Positions 10,501 to 25,500 of a stretch of 64,000 nt of DNA are shown here, one piece after another. The DNA comes from Bubalus kerabau (taxonomy: Eukaryota; Chordata; Mammalia; Artiodactyla; Bovidae). Made by a program: the position numbers and the translations under genes. The notes beneath the pieces were generated by a model that saw only the letters and a program-made list of their open reading frames with translations, did not search any database and was not told the DNA's origin. Location of the stretch: positions 15,607,001-15,671,000 of the forward strand of contig NC_073641.1 of assembly GCF_029407905.1 (NCBI RefSeq), given 5' to 3'. Position 1 is the first letter of the stretch. Each line of letters begins with the position of its first letter.

Positions 10501-13500
10501 CAGTACAAACAAAGCTAGTGGAGGTGATGGAATTCCAGCTGAGCTAATTCAAACTCTAAAAGACGATGACGTTAAACTACTGCACTCAATATGCCAGCAA
10601 ATCGGGAAAACTCAGCAGTTGCCACAAGACTGGAAAAGGTCAGTTTTCATTGCCCCAAACAAGGGCAATGCCAAAGAATCTTTAAACTACCACAAGTGCA
10701 TTCATTTCACATGCTAGCAAAGTAATGCTCAAAATCCTTCAAGCTAGGCATCAAAAGTATGTGAACCGATAACTTTCAGATGTACAAGTTGGATTTAGAA
10801 AAGGCAGAGGAACCAGAGATCAAATTGCCAACATCTATTGGATCAAGAAAAAGCTAGAGAATTCCAAAAAAAATCTACTTCTGCTTCATTGACTATGATA
10901 AAGCCTTTGACTGTGCAGATCACAACAAACTGTGTAAAATTCTTAGAGATAGGAAAACCAGATCACCTTACCTGCCTCCTGTGAAACCTGTATGCAAGTC
11001 AAGAAGTAACAGTTAGAACTGGACATGGAACAACAGACTGGTTCCAAATTGGGAAAGGAGTATGTCAAGCCTGTGTATTGTCACCCTGCTTATTTAACGT
11101 CTATGCAGAGTACACCATGCGAAATGCTGGGCTGGATGAAGCACAAGCTGGAATCAAGACTATTATATTATATTAATAACCTCAGATATGCAGATGACAC
11201 CACCCTTACAGAAGAAAGCAAAGAGGAATTAAAGAGCTTCTTAATGAAGGTGAAATAGGAGAGTGAAAAAAACAACATTCAAAAAACAAGGATCATGGCA
11301 TCCGATCCCATCACTTCATGGCAAATAGATGGGGAAACAATGCAAACAGTGACAGACTATTTTCTTGGGCTCCAAAATCACTTCAGATGGTGACTGCAAT
11401 CAGGAAATTAAAAGATGTTTGCTCCTTGGAAGAAAAGAAATGATAAACCTAGACAGTGTATTAAAAAGGAGAGACATTACTTTGCCTATAAATGCCTGTA
11501 TGGTCAAAGCTATGGTTTTTCCAGTAGTCATGTACAGATGTGAGAGCTGAAAAATAAAAAAGGCTAAGTACCAAAGAATTGATGCCTCTGAACTGTGGTA
11601 CTAGAGAAGACTCCTGAGAGTCCCCTGGACAGCAAAGAGATCAAACCAATCAATCCTAAAGGAAATCAACCCTGAATATTCACTGGAAGAACTCATGATG
11701 AAGCTGAAGCTCCAAAACTTTGGCCACTTGATGCAAGGAACTGACTCACTGGAAAAGAATCAGATGCTGGGAAAGACTGAAGGCAGGAGGAGAAGGGAAT
11801 GACAGAGGATGAGGTGGTTGGATGGCATCACCAACTCAAAGGACGTGAGTCTGAGCAAACTCTGGGAGACAGTGAAGGACAGGGAAGCCTGGTGTGCTGC
11901 AGTCATTGGGGTCACAAAGCGTTGGACACAACTGAGCAACTGAACAACAGCAAATCAGTAGGTGGGGTGGTGTGGGGGAAGGAAGGGCTGTTCTCCCTGC
12001 GTGAAGCAGTATAGGAACTTAGAAAATGTGAATTAAATTGATCTGAACATAAAAATAATTTAAGCCATTTATTATGGAAATATTTTCAATACATACTAAT
12101 ATTTGAGACAAGAGTACAGTCAACCCTCTTGAACCTATCATGCAGCCGCAATTATTAGTATTTACCTGCAGAAATTCTTAATGCTCAAGATCTGAGAGTC
12201 TTTTAAAAAGGTGTATTTTATTGCACAACTATAGGAAAAATAATGAAAATTTTAAAGTTAAAAAAATCACCCAAATGTGGACATCTGCCAGAATATTCTC
12301 CTTTTGCACCGAGAACTGTAACTGTGGACAGTGAAGAGCAGCAAGGTTTAGAGGGGCTGCACGCTGCTGTGAAGAGCCGGTTCTCATCTCCCTTGGTGGT
12401 AAAGTCACTGTACAGCTGGGCACTGTTTAGTCTCACAGTACGTGGCTCAGAACAGCACAGGTCCTCCCCTGCTTACAGCTCCACACAACTTGATTCAATT
12501 TCCTGAATTACAGAGCAATGGTCTCTTAATAGTTTCATTTCCTTGGCAATGAAGTTTGAAGAAGAGTTTAAGAGTCATTTTGGTAATAGGATCTTGCTTT
12601 TCTTTAAACAAACAAACAAACAAAAAAACAGTTAAGTGAATTTGTGTGTTAGGAAGGTACTGGTTCCCTGGGTGGGAGAACGCTGTCTGGGAGACAAATG
12701 CTACAGGTGGACAGAGTCTGTGGTGTGAGTGGTTCTCCTCTGTTTATATAATGGAGGAACCATAACTGTGAGCAAAGCAGGAAGAGAAGCTCTAAGACAA
12801 CCACTAGAAACTTCCATGCTTGAAAACCCCTGCAGGAGGGTCTGTATAGAGTAAGCGCTCCTGTTAGTCATTTAGGGAAGGGAAAATTATCATCGGTCAC
12901 CTCTGTGGTTTTTACTCCTGGAAGGTTAACATGTATCTTTTGGCAACTGTGTAAATCCTCTGTAATACTGATGGTTTCTTTCTTTCTTTTTAAAAAAATA
13001 TGTTCAGATTTCTTTATTTTTGGCTGCTCCCCACAGCATGCAGGATCTTAGTTCCCCAAGCAGGGATCGAACCTGTGTCCCCTGCAGTAGAAGCACAGAG
13101 TCTTAACCACTGGACCACCAGGCAAATCCTCAACATTGATGTTTTTTAAAGCAAGATCAAGAATTTTGGAATCAGGCCCAGGTTAAAATCTTGGCTTCAT
13201 CCTCAGCTATGTGGCCTTGGGCCTTAGTTCCCTTATCTGTAAGGTGGGAATATGCCTACCTCCCTCAGTATATGAGGAATCTGAGCAATGGTTTTAGCAC
13301 CTTGCCTGCTCCCTAGAATCTTTCCTGCTAGATGGTGGTATTCAACAAACCTGAGTCGTCATCTACCTCTCCTTTCATTTTCTTTCTCATACTGTCCCTA
13401 AGTTCAGTTACTCATATATAGTCAGGGAAACAGATGCATTCCTGTTTCAGCATTTCCTTAAAATTAGTTCTGTCTCCTAATAAAGCTAGAAAAAAGCACA

Positions 13501-16500
13501 AGAGACTTCATTTCCACTATTAGTATAAAATATTATACTAAGTATACTAGTATTCTGTAGTGTATACTTAGTATACAACAGTATACTAAGTGGACTTCCC
13601 AGGTGATGCAGTGGTAAAGAATCTGCCTGCCAATGCAGGAGACACAAGAGAGGGGTTTCAATTCCTGGGTAGGGAAGGCCCCTTGGAGTGGGAAATGGGA
13701 ATTCATTCCAGTATTCTTACTCGAAAAATTCCATGGACAGAGGAGCCTGGTGGGTTAATACAGTCCATGGGGTCGCAAAGAGTCAGACATGACTGAGTCT
13801 GACTCAGGAATACTAAGTAGGAGAGACAAGGCACTCACTTTATGCAATAATCTTGTGTTAGCTGCTCAACCATGTCTGACTCTTTGTGACCCCATGGGCT
13901 GTGGCGTGCCAGGCTCCTCTGTCCATAGAATTCTCCAGGCAAGAATACTGGAGTGGGTAGCTATTCTCTTCTCCAGGGGATCTTCCTGACCCAAGGATGG
14001 AACCCGGGTCTCCTTCATTGTAGGCAGATTCTTCACCATCTGAGCCACCAAGGGAAGCTCTTAGGTGTGTGTTAGTCGCTCAGTCGTGTCCGACTCTTTG
14101 TGACCCCATGGACTGTAGCCTGCCAGGCTCCTCTGTCCGTGGGATTCTCCAGGCAAGAATACTGCAGTGGGTTGCCATGCCCTTTCACTTTCTTTGAGCA
14201 CTCATAATTATCTGAGTGAAGGACACCCATCGTCTACGAGAACACATAAATGGGAAGCAGTCTGGGTCTCGTGCCACCTCTGGCTTCTCTGCAGGAGCAC
14301 ACGCGAGCTCCCCCGGCCTTCCAACCCTCCCTTCCTCCTGCTTCCTGTGACTGCGTCTAGGCAGTAGAGTCCGGTGTCTCCTCCTGCTCTGAGTAGCAGG
14401 CATCAGGGCAGAGAGCATCCGCCCAAGGACAAGCAATGACAGCCAGGCGCCTAACAGGCTCACCAGCCCGCTTTTACACTGGATATTGAAACCTGTCCTT
14501 CCATAGCTCATCTGTACACTTCTTCCCCGCAGCACTTCCTTTGTTTTCTATGAGTGAGGGTGCGGAGGTTGTGAGTGGGAAAAAGAATACCTTTGACGAC
14601 AAACAGGAAGGAGGGAGAAGGTGAAAGACTGGTGTTGGTAGTCAGAGAGAACAGCATCGGAATCGCCCCTTGACTCAAAGAGGTCATCTGGAAAACTTGA
14701 GCGAAGTTTCAATTTGTGAGGAGGGATGAGTAAATATTTATGGGGAGGGAAGAGATCTGGAGAAAAAAAGGGCAGCCTGGCCAGTCCCGTGTATTAGGGG
14801 AACAGATCAGAGGAAGCAGGTCGGGGAGCTGCCAGTTGGGTCCAGCAATGTAAGTATTTTGATACAGAGGATGAACACTAAGATGAATAAAACAGTTCCT
14901 ATTACAAGAGCCTCATAATCCAGAAGGTGAGATAAAGAAATAGATAATTAGCAAGGCAGATTTCTAGAGTTCTAACAGAAACACAAAGAAGGGCTGGAAG
15001 AACACAAAAAGGAAGAAAAACTGCTTCCAGCTGGTTGGAATTCAAGGCTTAGAAGGTCTGGCATTGAAAATATTCAAGAAGTAGGTTGGACATCAACCCC
15101 ATTTCCTTCCTTTTTCCCTTAAATCAGGCAGAATTTAATGCTGTTAGAAAAAGTTGAAGTGTAAGAAAAATTAGCTTTGGGGTGGTAGGTCAGAGAAGCT
15201 GAAATTTAATCCATTTGTAAGGCCCATCAGGAGAGGAAATTTCATGTTCTCTCTTAGCAACGCATTTAAGCAGAAATTGGGCCTAGGCCCTGGAATACTT
15301 AGCTTTATAATACACTTTATCACGTAATTTTCCTCTTTAGTTTTTTAGCTGTATCATACGGCATGTGGGATCTCAGTTCCCATCTGATCAGGGACCAAAT
15401 CTGTGCCCCCTGCAGTGGAAGCACGGAGCTTAACCACTGGACCACCAGGCAAGTCCCCGGCACGTAATTCTTCTTCCTGTTTAGCCAAGATTCTTTATAT
15501 GTTTCTCTGTCCATTATTGTATGTAAGATCTAGGTACTTCCTTATGGCACTGTGGACAGTTATACTTCACTATCTTTGACTTTCTCAGTATTCATTTCTG
15601 CATGTGATACTTGGCTGTAATCTTCTTCACTAATGGAAAAAAACAAAGCTTAGCAATTACTCTAAATGCAGAAGAGGAGGAACATAATTCTAGCTTAACA
15701 ATATAATTGCCTTTGAATCTGCATGTCTATTACTTTTTAGGAAATTTTCCCACAATGAAGTTGCATTATAAAAAGAAATGGCCCTTGTTAAAATGCCCTC
15801 ATTCCTTCAACCCTACGATTAGCTGCTGGATTTTGAAACCACGTTTCGGAACCTTAAAGGGATCCTGAAAGAGCTCCTAGAGTTTGCTGGTAAACTGTTA
15901 CTCCCAAGTAGCTCCCTTCCATAGTTATTTAAGAGATGAGTCGAAAAAGTAAAAGCTAAAGATACTGTTATATTTAACAAACTATACAGTTAAGATGAAG
16001 ATCATAGAAAATTAGAGATAAAACCAGAGGAAGCAAACTTTCAGGCTATTTCAGGTAAGGAGCCACTTCTAAACCTTTGATAGAGGCTATCAAACAACAG
16101 TACTATAAAATATTTTGTTGCTAACACGTAGGGCACAGAAGACTGCAGGCTTATATTCGACTCCTCCTACTACTGTTTTCCCAGTAAGTTGCACACTTTC
16201 TGCGGTTCTGCTTGTTGAGATCTAAAATGGTTCTCAGACCCCAGGCTTTGCAGGATGGTAAGAGGTTACAGAGGTGAGGCCTGGCGATGTTCTTCTGTTG
16301 ATACTAATGACCATGAACAATAATGTCAACAATACATGATCTTTCAGCTCCCAGCCTCTCTAGAGCTTGGGGACTAAGAAAAGCAGGTACTGACTCCTTG
16401 AAGGGCCACCCTGCTATTTTCTCAAAATGCTCCAAATATACGTACTGGGGAGGGTGAGGGGTCTTGAGACAACAAGACTGTATGATATATTGTGCCTGCT

Positions 16501-19500
16501 CTGATTCCCACAGCTTCAGATCAAATTCAGTACTTCTTCATACCACAAAAATTCTTTCCCTTCATCATGACATAGTTGTAATAATGACAGATGCTTCTGT
16601 AGAACAGGATTGTTATTCCAAAGTGTTAGTTTTTAAATAAATGGATATCTGAATTGAAGAGTGTGAGGGTGGGTGCAGTGGATTCTTCTTGGCCTCTGGA
16701 GCCGGACTCACTATTGCTGTAACAGCAGAGGAGCAGGAAACGACATGATGTTCCAGAGTATTTAACAGGAAGGAGAAAAGAAGGGATTAAAGCCAACTTC
16801 CTGGCACAGCGGAATCTAGAATTTCAGTCAAACTTAAAACAGGTTTTGACACCACAAGGCAACTCCAGGTTGTATGGGATCTTGCTTCCTCCACGTTCAA
16901 CCCTGCCCTTTTGTCTGAATTAAGAGCAGTCAGGCTGCCAAGCAGTGAAGCCTGAGAAGAAAGGAGGCACACAGATGCATGATGGCAGGGATCCCTCCTG
17001 CCGGAACTGCGGGTTCCCTGGGATCCACTGGAATCAGTACTTTGGCTGTTACCGTGACAGCTGGAGGAGCAGAGGAGGAGTGGAGGCTCCCGAAGGTGTG
17101 GTCAAGTGAGTGGAGTAGAGGAGATGAAAGAGGTGATGTAGTACTTGTGCCAGGAAGCCTCGCCAATGACTTAAGAGCCAGTGGAGGTCACAATTATACT
17201 CTTACATACCTGGACCTTGTGTCTCTTTAAACACGGTTTTCTGATTTCTACAATAATCCATGCTCTATGTAAACATAAGGAAACGCTCTATAGAAAGTAC
17301 AGGAAAATACTGAACAATCATAAACTTACCAAAGATAATAACTGACAATATTTTGATGTACTTTTTTCTAAATGCGTATTTTAAAATCAGAATTCACATT
17401 CTATGGTACAAAATAGTTTATAACCTGATCTTGTTATTCTGTAAGATAATTATATTAAACATTCCAGACACAAGAAAAAGCTTATTGAGACTGTATATTC
17501 CATGCCCAAGTTCACTCTTCTGTTCAGAGGATGGAAAGATCACTTCTGGTTTCAGTGATCTGGAAGACTTCATAAATGAGTGGCCGTTTGAATAGGGCCT
17601 TTATGAACAGCAGAGTTCTGGAGAGGCGCAGACAAGGAAGGCATAGATTTTAGGTGGAAGAAGCAGAATGAATAAATTTGTGAAGGAAGAAAGACCCAAG
17701 GGAACACAGAAATCTGGCTGCCAGGCTGAGAGTTCTGGGAAATACAGACGGGATCTGTTTGCTTAGCTAAGGGCTGTGACAAAGACAGGAATACCGAGAA
17801 GCAGGAATAAAACAAGACAAAAGGTAGATGAGGGCCTTTGAGAGTTGGCAACTGGATCATCAGTGGTTACTCTGGAGGGGAGGGTAACAACTTTCCAATT
17901 CAGTTGGTGGAGGCAAAAGTCTGGAAGCAGAGGTGTGCAGAAACTGTTTCTTACACCAAGACAGTAGGCTGTGAAAGCAAGAACGACTGAGTGGTAGCAC
18001 TGAGATTATCAGTCAGTGGTAAGTTTTTTTCCTGAGATGGTAAACCAGTGAGTCTTAGTATCACACACCCATCTTCTGAGACAGGAGGGAAGAAGTTAAA
18101 TATTGAAGATGAAGGTACTCACTTTCAATGCTCTTAATGTCCTTAGTAGAGAGGACAGAGCACCTGCTGAAAGGGAGACAGGTGGTGGGGACCCCAATTA
18201 GGGAAGTGAGCAGGACTGTGAAGTTACACTGGAGGTCCAGACAGCTGGACTCTGCAGCGGGGCATCAAATGGAGCCTCAGGATATTCTGCAGAAGGGGAA
18301 TCTGAACCCCAAGGGTACCATCTCTAAATGAGATGGTAGAGGAATCCAGGGCTGGATACTGGCTGAAGGTCATGCAGAAGTCAGGGTATTTATGAGAACA
18401 AGCCAGTGACTGATCGTTCTTTAAGTGGAGTTGCCAGGGGATGGAAGGAGACTTGCAGGGACCTAATAGCCTGGGTAGGATGGATGGACGATGAAGGGAT
18501 TGGAAAGGCTATGGAATAGAATGTAGGTACTCTGGAGGTGGTGTTTTGGGGGTGAAGGCTGGTGAGAAGGGATGGTGGCCTACATCACATCCATTATTTC
18601 AGTGCTCATGTGTAAGGTAGTATGCAATCCAGAAACACAAAGTTTTGAGAATAAGTCGGTTGAAATACACACAGAGAATCTGATTTTGACACTTTGTTCT
18701 TCTAATTTCTGCATCAAACAGAATGAAAAACACACTGGAAAATTATCAGCCCTGGAAATAACCTGACAGATGAGTCTTCAACAAGAACGGAGACAGAGGG
18801 ACTGTAACTCAGGAAGGTTTGGCTGGCAGCCACCTGGCAGTCAAGTCACTGCACACGGGAAGGAACGGCTCAGGTTAATGAGGCAGCTTAAATTACTCAA
18901 AGGCATTTAGGTTACAAACTCTGTGTTGTAGGTGGCGTGTACCAATCACAGAAAAAGGCTGACTTCCACAGAAAACGTATAATGAAAGTATGTAGAGTGT
19001 ATCAAAACGTAGGCAGATCATTTATATCAGGAAGGAGTTTACTTTTCTTTCCCAACCTATAAAACGAAAACACTGTACGGCACATGTCAAAACTAGCAGC
19101 TATAAATGCTCAGATGCATAAACAAAGCTTTGAATTTTAATTATGCAATATAATGGAACGCTAGTAAGCAAGTAAATACAGTAGGCTTTTTTTTTTTCAA
19201 ACTTACAGAATTAATCACCTATAGAAAGCAAATGTATGATGTATGATGATGTGAGAAGATGCTAGACTTTTAAACTTAAAAGTTGTTACCAGACCTCTTA
19301 TTCTCAAAATCTAGGTGTAAAAAATATTTTACACCAGGAGTTAAGGGGGACAGGGCAAGTATAGAAGTAAAAAAAGGAGGGGAAAAAACAAAACAATACA
19401 ATACCTCAGGATTCATTATCCCTTCTTTTTTAAAACAGCTGTAAAACATGTCCATGGAAAACACTTCACTCCAAAGATATCCATAATATTGGCCATCATA

Positions 19501-22500
19501 CCCCCCAGCCAAATGTCCAAAAGTTGCTGGCATATTTGTGCCTTTAAAAAAAAGATACATTTCAAACAATGTGATGTCAGATGTTAAATATCAGGTTCTC
19601 AGCTAGCTAAGGCTTCCTATGGGGAGTCCAGCTGTGGGAGGGGACAGTGCCAGGTCCTTGCATCTAGTCACCTCTAGCACTCCCAGGGCTTATGGGTGTC
19701 CTTGGCCAAGATGTTTACAAACTTCTCTCCTATGACAGCGCCACCTCAGAGCTGGTTTCGGCCCTAGGCTCTGGAATGCCTAACGATAGTTTCAGAGGCT
19801 TCGTCCACACCCAACAGACAACTCAGTCCTTTCTTGTCCCTTAGACACGTATGTGTCTTATAAATATTCTAATAATATTGAGCCTTCTCTTTGTCACACC
19901 CATTTATATCTAAAATGGGTCAGAATGGTACTTGAGGTTCATAATTACTGAAAAAGAACTCTTTACCTGAAAAGCTATAAAAAGGTCTTGCCAATTCAAT
20001 CTATCTCCAGGGCTACTTTACAGAAAGGATGCTGTCAAGGAGGCCTGCGGCCCGAGGTTTGCTGTTCATGTACTAGATCACAAAAGGAAGAGAGGGGCCT
20101 GGGCCTTTATTATCACTAGAAATGTGACTGACTCAATTAGAAAACAGTTTCTTTGATCGAAAAAAGTCACCTTTCCAGCTGTGTTTACATGCACAGCTGC
20201 ATGTTTGCTTGAAGTCAATAAATACAAATGTAATGCGTATGTCTGACCATCTCCCACCCACTCACACGATTCTCATAAATCATATCAGGTTAGAGAGTCA
20301 AACTGCCTGAACTGACCTCGGAAGCAGAATCAGACACAAGGTAGAAGTTTGTGCCTTTCTCTAAATGTCCCTCGTGCCAGGGTCTGACTGCAATCCTACA
20401 GAAGTCTCAGGGCACACAGGGAGGGCAGGGCCAGGCCATGTTGCCAAACTGAATGGCTTTCTCTGCTCTGAGTGGAGGCCAATTGCTCACGCCTGATTAC
20501 ACTAAAATGCTGCCGAGCTGGAGCCGCCTTCCCTTCAAGCACATTTGGATAGGATAACTCATAAGGACAAAAGTATGCTTATCTGAAAGTCATGGCCTGG
20601 TTTCAGAAATCAGAAATAAATTACATTAGGTAATCTGCCTGACACCCTCTGCCTTCTCTAGCAGTGTTAAGTATACCCTGTGCTTCCCAGGAAGAAGGAA
20701 ACTGCGATAAGTATACTTACATACCTGGAGTAGCTGCAACACCTAAAATTTCTGTGCAGTATTTGGCATATTCACTTGCAGCATCCAGCGCAGTGTTGGT
20801 GTGGAGAGACTGATCAACTTTGCTCAAAACAATCTGGCGTAAGGTCAGGAGACCTAATAACATAAGAATGTTTGTGCATGTTTGGGAGAAGAGAGAACTA
20901 CATGTTCTAATATCACAAGATCAGAGATTTCATAAACGGATTCTAACAGTATTCATTACAAGTTTGGAGCAAGACACCTCATTCTATTTAAGATTTATAA
21001 GGAGATGCATCTTTTTTTCTTGGATATAATTCCAGTGTTCAGTATTCCAACATGCTTAGTGGCCTTCCCACCTCATGTTAACACTCTGGGGTGCTATCAT
21101 TACAAAAGAGGAAATAAGTTCTATAGAAGAAGATGCCAGCAGGCCCCTTGCCTTCTGGGATGGCCTACACTCTGTCTGTGGAGTGTGTTTTTCTCACGGC
21201 TTTTCTCACTTTCTGACGTGACCCCAGGCCCTGGAGCTGCTCTTGCTTTTTCAAACAGTCCACATTCTGTCTATGGAAACTGTATTTCTCTAAATAAATC
21301 CACTTACCTAAAAAAGACGCCACCAATTCTCCATGAAGCAATTCTGATTTTCTAAAATGGTAAGTCATACCTGTGTTGACCAGTCTAGAAGCAACAAGCT
21401 TTTCAAGCAGATCTTCTGTAATAGGGCTTCCATGTTTATAATGCTTAGACAGCCTTCGGAGGGAATCAGCGTCCCACACCCAGTTCTCAAGCATTTGTGA
21501 TGGCACCTCTACGAAGTCAGTTTCCACGTTTGTTCCACTAAATCGTGCAAAGTCGGTCTAGAAAGTAAACATAAAAATCTTTTTTAAAAAGCAGTGAATG
21601 AAAATTACATAGATGATGATTTATAATCGACTCACTAAAACTTAAGTTAGAATCAAGAGTCAACCGCCTCTTTAAATGAAGGTTAAGATAACCTCAAATT
21701 TAAATGAAAGTAAAACAAGTAGCCAAGCAGCCTGAAAAACAGTCCCCAAATATCTACATTAAAATAATATTTCATTCTTCTGAATCACAGACACACTTGA
21801 AATAATCATCTGGAAATCATAACTGAAAAAAATTAGTTTAAGTTAAAAGAAACCTTAAGCTTTGAAAGTAAAAATATTTTAAAAGAATTTCCCAGGAACA
21901 TCCCTGGTGGTCCAGTGATTTAGGACTCAATGCTTTTACTACCAGGGGCGAAGGTTTAATCTCTGGTTGGGGAAACTAAGATTATGCAAACCGAGCAGTG
22001 TGGCCAGAAAAAAAAAAGTTTCCCATTAAAATTGAAGAGATTCATAATCTAAGACAATCTCTCCCTAGCCTAGTTCCCCTTGCTATTTGAATATTTTTGT
22101 TTACTCAGTACATGCCTTCTGGAGTATTTATCAATCTATTACTTAACTACTCAAGTTTTCATCAAAATCAGTTAAGGAGTGAAATTACAACATTATAGAC
22201 TGATATCCCTTTCAGGTGTATGATGTTTTGTGCTTTAAGCTTTAAACAAGTGTTTCTAAAACAACCATATTGTAGAAAGCCTGAGCTGTAGCTCTCAGAT
22301 TGGGTAGAAGACGTTACCTTAAAACAAGAAGCCTCTACAGTAGGAGTTAGCATTGTATAATAGTTGGTAAGTGAGGTGAGTTTAATGCAGCTATAAGAAA
22401 AGAGAAACAAAGGATATACTCAGAAGTTAAAGTACCCCTTGTAAAAATAAAGGACTTATTCTAAGTTAAGTGTTAAAAAAAGAGTTTTCTTTAAAAAAGG

Positions 22501-25500
22501 AAAGTTTAGTAAATTGTTGAATCAGATGTCAGGAAAGCTCTTAACCAGAAAGATGGGAATTCACTAGACAGGCTGGTGTTTTTCAGCTTTGACATCATCC
22601 AGAGAACTCACGTAAAATTGCTATTGGTAGAGGAATGCTTAGCATTTACCCAACTGCGTCAGCTGCAGAATGGGGGTGATTCTGCTACTTTCCCCTGAAC
22701 CTCTGTCCTGCTTCCCTCTTTAGATGCTTCGCATCCCAGTCTTCTCTCCCTGACTTCATCATCCCCAGGGCTCTAAATGGAAGGAAGGCAGAGGACGGGG
22801 CGTCACCAGCGGAGGAGGCAGCAGATGGGCCATTCTGCTTTTGGCCCAGGGCAGAGGCACAGATGTCAATGCCATCTCACATTCGGCCTCCCTCTCTTTA
22901 TGCAAAAAACTGTTTTGCTTGACTTCCTATTATAAGTGTGCTGATTCTAGATATGAAGAGCCGCAAATACTGACAGGCCGAGGGAAACTAAACTCACTAG
23001 GCAATGGAACTGGGTAACCTCTGTTTGAGGACATTCCAATAAAAAATTCTTAAGGGAGAAAGTCAAGGGCTCCAGAAAAACTGAATGTTTTTGCCTCTTT
23101 CTTGTATATAATCTTCTAAAAATAACTACAGCCTACACTATAGAGAAAATAATTGTATCCAATAATTATAATAGCCAACATCTATTGAGACTTTACTATG
23201 TTAGGTGTTTTGCTAGGCTTTTTCATGGATTATCTGATTTAAATTCCAAAACAATTGTATAATAATTGCAATCTCCATTTATGAGATGAGGAAATTGAGG
23301 CATACTGAGATTAATGGTCGAACCTGGATATTAAACCAGGCGGTCTGAGTCAGAACCCCAACTTTAATCACGGATACTATAATACCTCTCTCTGTTACAG
23401 AAAAAAATCAAAGAAGAAAAAGTTAAATTTATGATTTTACAAAATGGTGAAATCATTTTGGATCTAGTCTTATATCAAACTTGCCTTTATGTGAAGAGTA
23501 AAAGTGAAGTGTTAGTGTACTTGCTTAAAAACCTGATTTCCTCTAAGTACTGGAAGATTTTTCAAAGATCAAACATGACATTGAAGTGTAAAGGCCAGCC
23601 TTTGTAACCATCTATCCTGGATTTGGGATTCTGTAATACTAATCGCATAACTTTCTAAAGATGGTATCTATACCAGCAAAATAAGTCCTAACAGAAAATT
23701 AGGACAAAATTACACCATCAACTATTACTATACAGTATTTTGACTAAAAAATAAATAAATTTTGTACAGCCTGCATGTGTGAACATTTTTTGGTTAGTAT
23801 TTGCTGGGGAGAGGGAAAATCCACCCCAAACAACAATAAAATGTATGTGTTAGTGGCAGTGCTCCAGAATGCAGAAAAACATGAACAAATGAGTAAGTCA
23901 TGAGTTAAAATTAAAGAGAAGTAACACTAGTTCCGTCACGCAGAGTAGAGAAGAGAGGGCTTATTCTATCTGAAGCCATCCTGTAGTTGGGGAAAGACCA
24001 CAGCCCATGAATGAACAGATCAACAATGTCTTCTAAAGAACAAAAGGAAATGTTTGCTAGGAGTAAAAGCTAAAAATAACTCTACTGCTTACTAATTTCC
24101 TGAAAGTCATGCCGTTTCTCTGTGTGCCCTTTGGGCAAGATCATTTAAATATTTTTCAAATGAGGAGGACAAAGAACTTATAAAATTCAAAAGCTCAATT
24201 TCCCCGCAAATAGCTAAATTTGAAAAGGAAAGGAATCCACAGTCAGTCACTGTGTCCATTCACAAAGAAACCGTGGGTAAGCCTTAGGAATCGGCAGCCT
24301 GAAGGGGGGCCTGGTGAGCAAAACAGCCTGGCTTTGAATGATATTACTTTCTGATGACCAACAAATATCACTCCCACCCCAGTTTTCAACTATGAGTTCC
24401 AAAGAGCCCAAGAAGTGTTTTCTAGTTTTCAACATGAATAATTCAATGGTGTTGAATATAGACCTCAGGAGCCTTATTGCTACAGGAAATACTTTGACAA
24501 TAAAAGCCTAGAAAACAATGTAAACTTAGATTCCTGTTTGGTTAGAAGTTTTTGAGAGGAAGAAAGCTGTCTAAACCTATGAGATGCTACAGACAGTCGT
24601 TTCTCAATGGATATAACACAGTGAGACCTGGAGCAAAATGATATAAACTAAAGCTCAACAAGTTACGTGAGCCTTTGTTATATCTAAGGACCAAATCTTA
24701 TATAGGCTATTATTCTAATTAAGAGACTCACTCGTTGCTTTTAGCATTTACAACTAAAGTGTTATTTTCATGAAAGCAAATCTCAACTCAAAAAAAAGGC
24801 AGTTGCTGAAATCAATAGGTGTACTCTGTTTAGGGAAAAGAACAGGGCTCAGGAGAGTGGACTCTGGCTGTCTGAGGTGATCCCCTAATGATTTCCTAGC
24901 AGTCATTCCATGTCCTGACCTGTCTGATCCAACCCTAAATCCAGGGATGATGAAGTTTAAGAAATAAGGCATTAAAAAAAGAAAAGTGCCACTGTCTCCT
25001 AGGCTTTTCCATAAACAGAGGGTTAAAGGTCATACTTTTAACTTTGCATATACCTAGCAATCATTGGCAATAATAATAGTAATAAAGAGAACCTGAATAA
25101 CATGTTGTTAACTTTCACAACAGCCTTACAGTTCCCCCTGTCAGTATTACCATCATCATTTAAGACATATAAAACAACACATTGTCTACAGAAGTCTTTT
25201 TTTTGGCTGTGTTGTGCAGCTTGTGAGATCTTAGTTCCCTGACTGGGGATAGAGCTCAGGTTCCAGCAGTGAGAGTGCCAAGTACTAACCACTGCACCAC
25301 CAGGAAATTCCCTACAGAAGTCCTGAATACTGCAACTTAAATTCACATGTTTGTCCTCAAACTGGCTATATCTTCCTGACTACTATTTCTTTTATATAAA
25401 GTACTTCTTTGGTGGCACTAATGGTAAAGGATCTGCCTGCTAATGGAGGAGACATGGGTTCGATCCCTGGGTTGGGATGAACCTCTGGAGAAGGGAATGG

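Noticed and set aside
14185..14535. 116-codon reverse frame
   Set aside because: No recognisable domain, basic low-complexity composition, and it lies deep in an intron beside SINEs.
21165..21527. 120-codon reverse frame as an independent gene
   Set aside because: It is NLN exon 10 read through its donor into intron 10.
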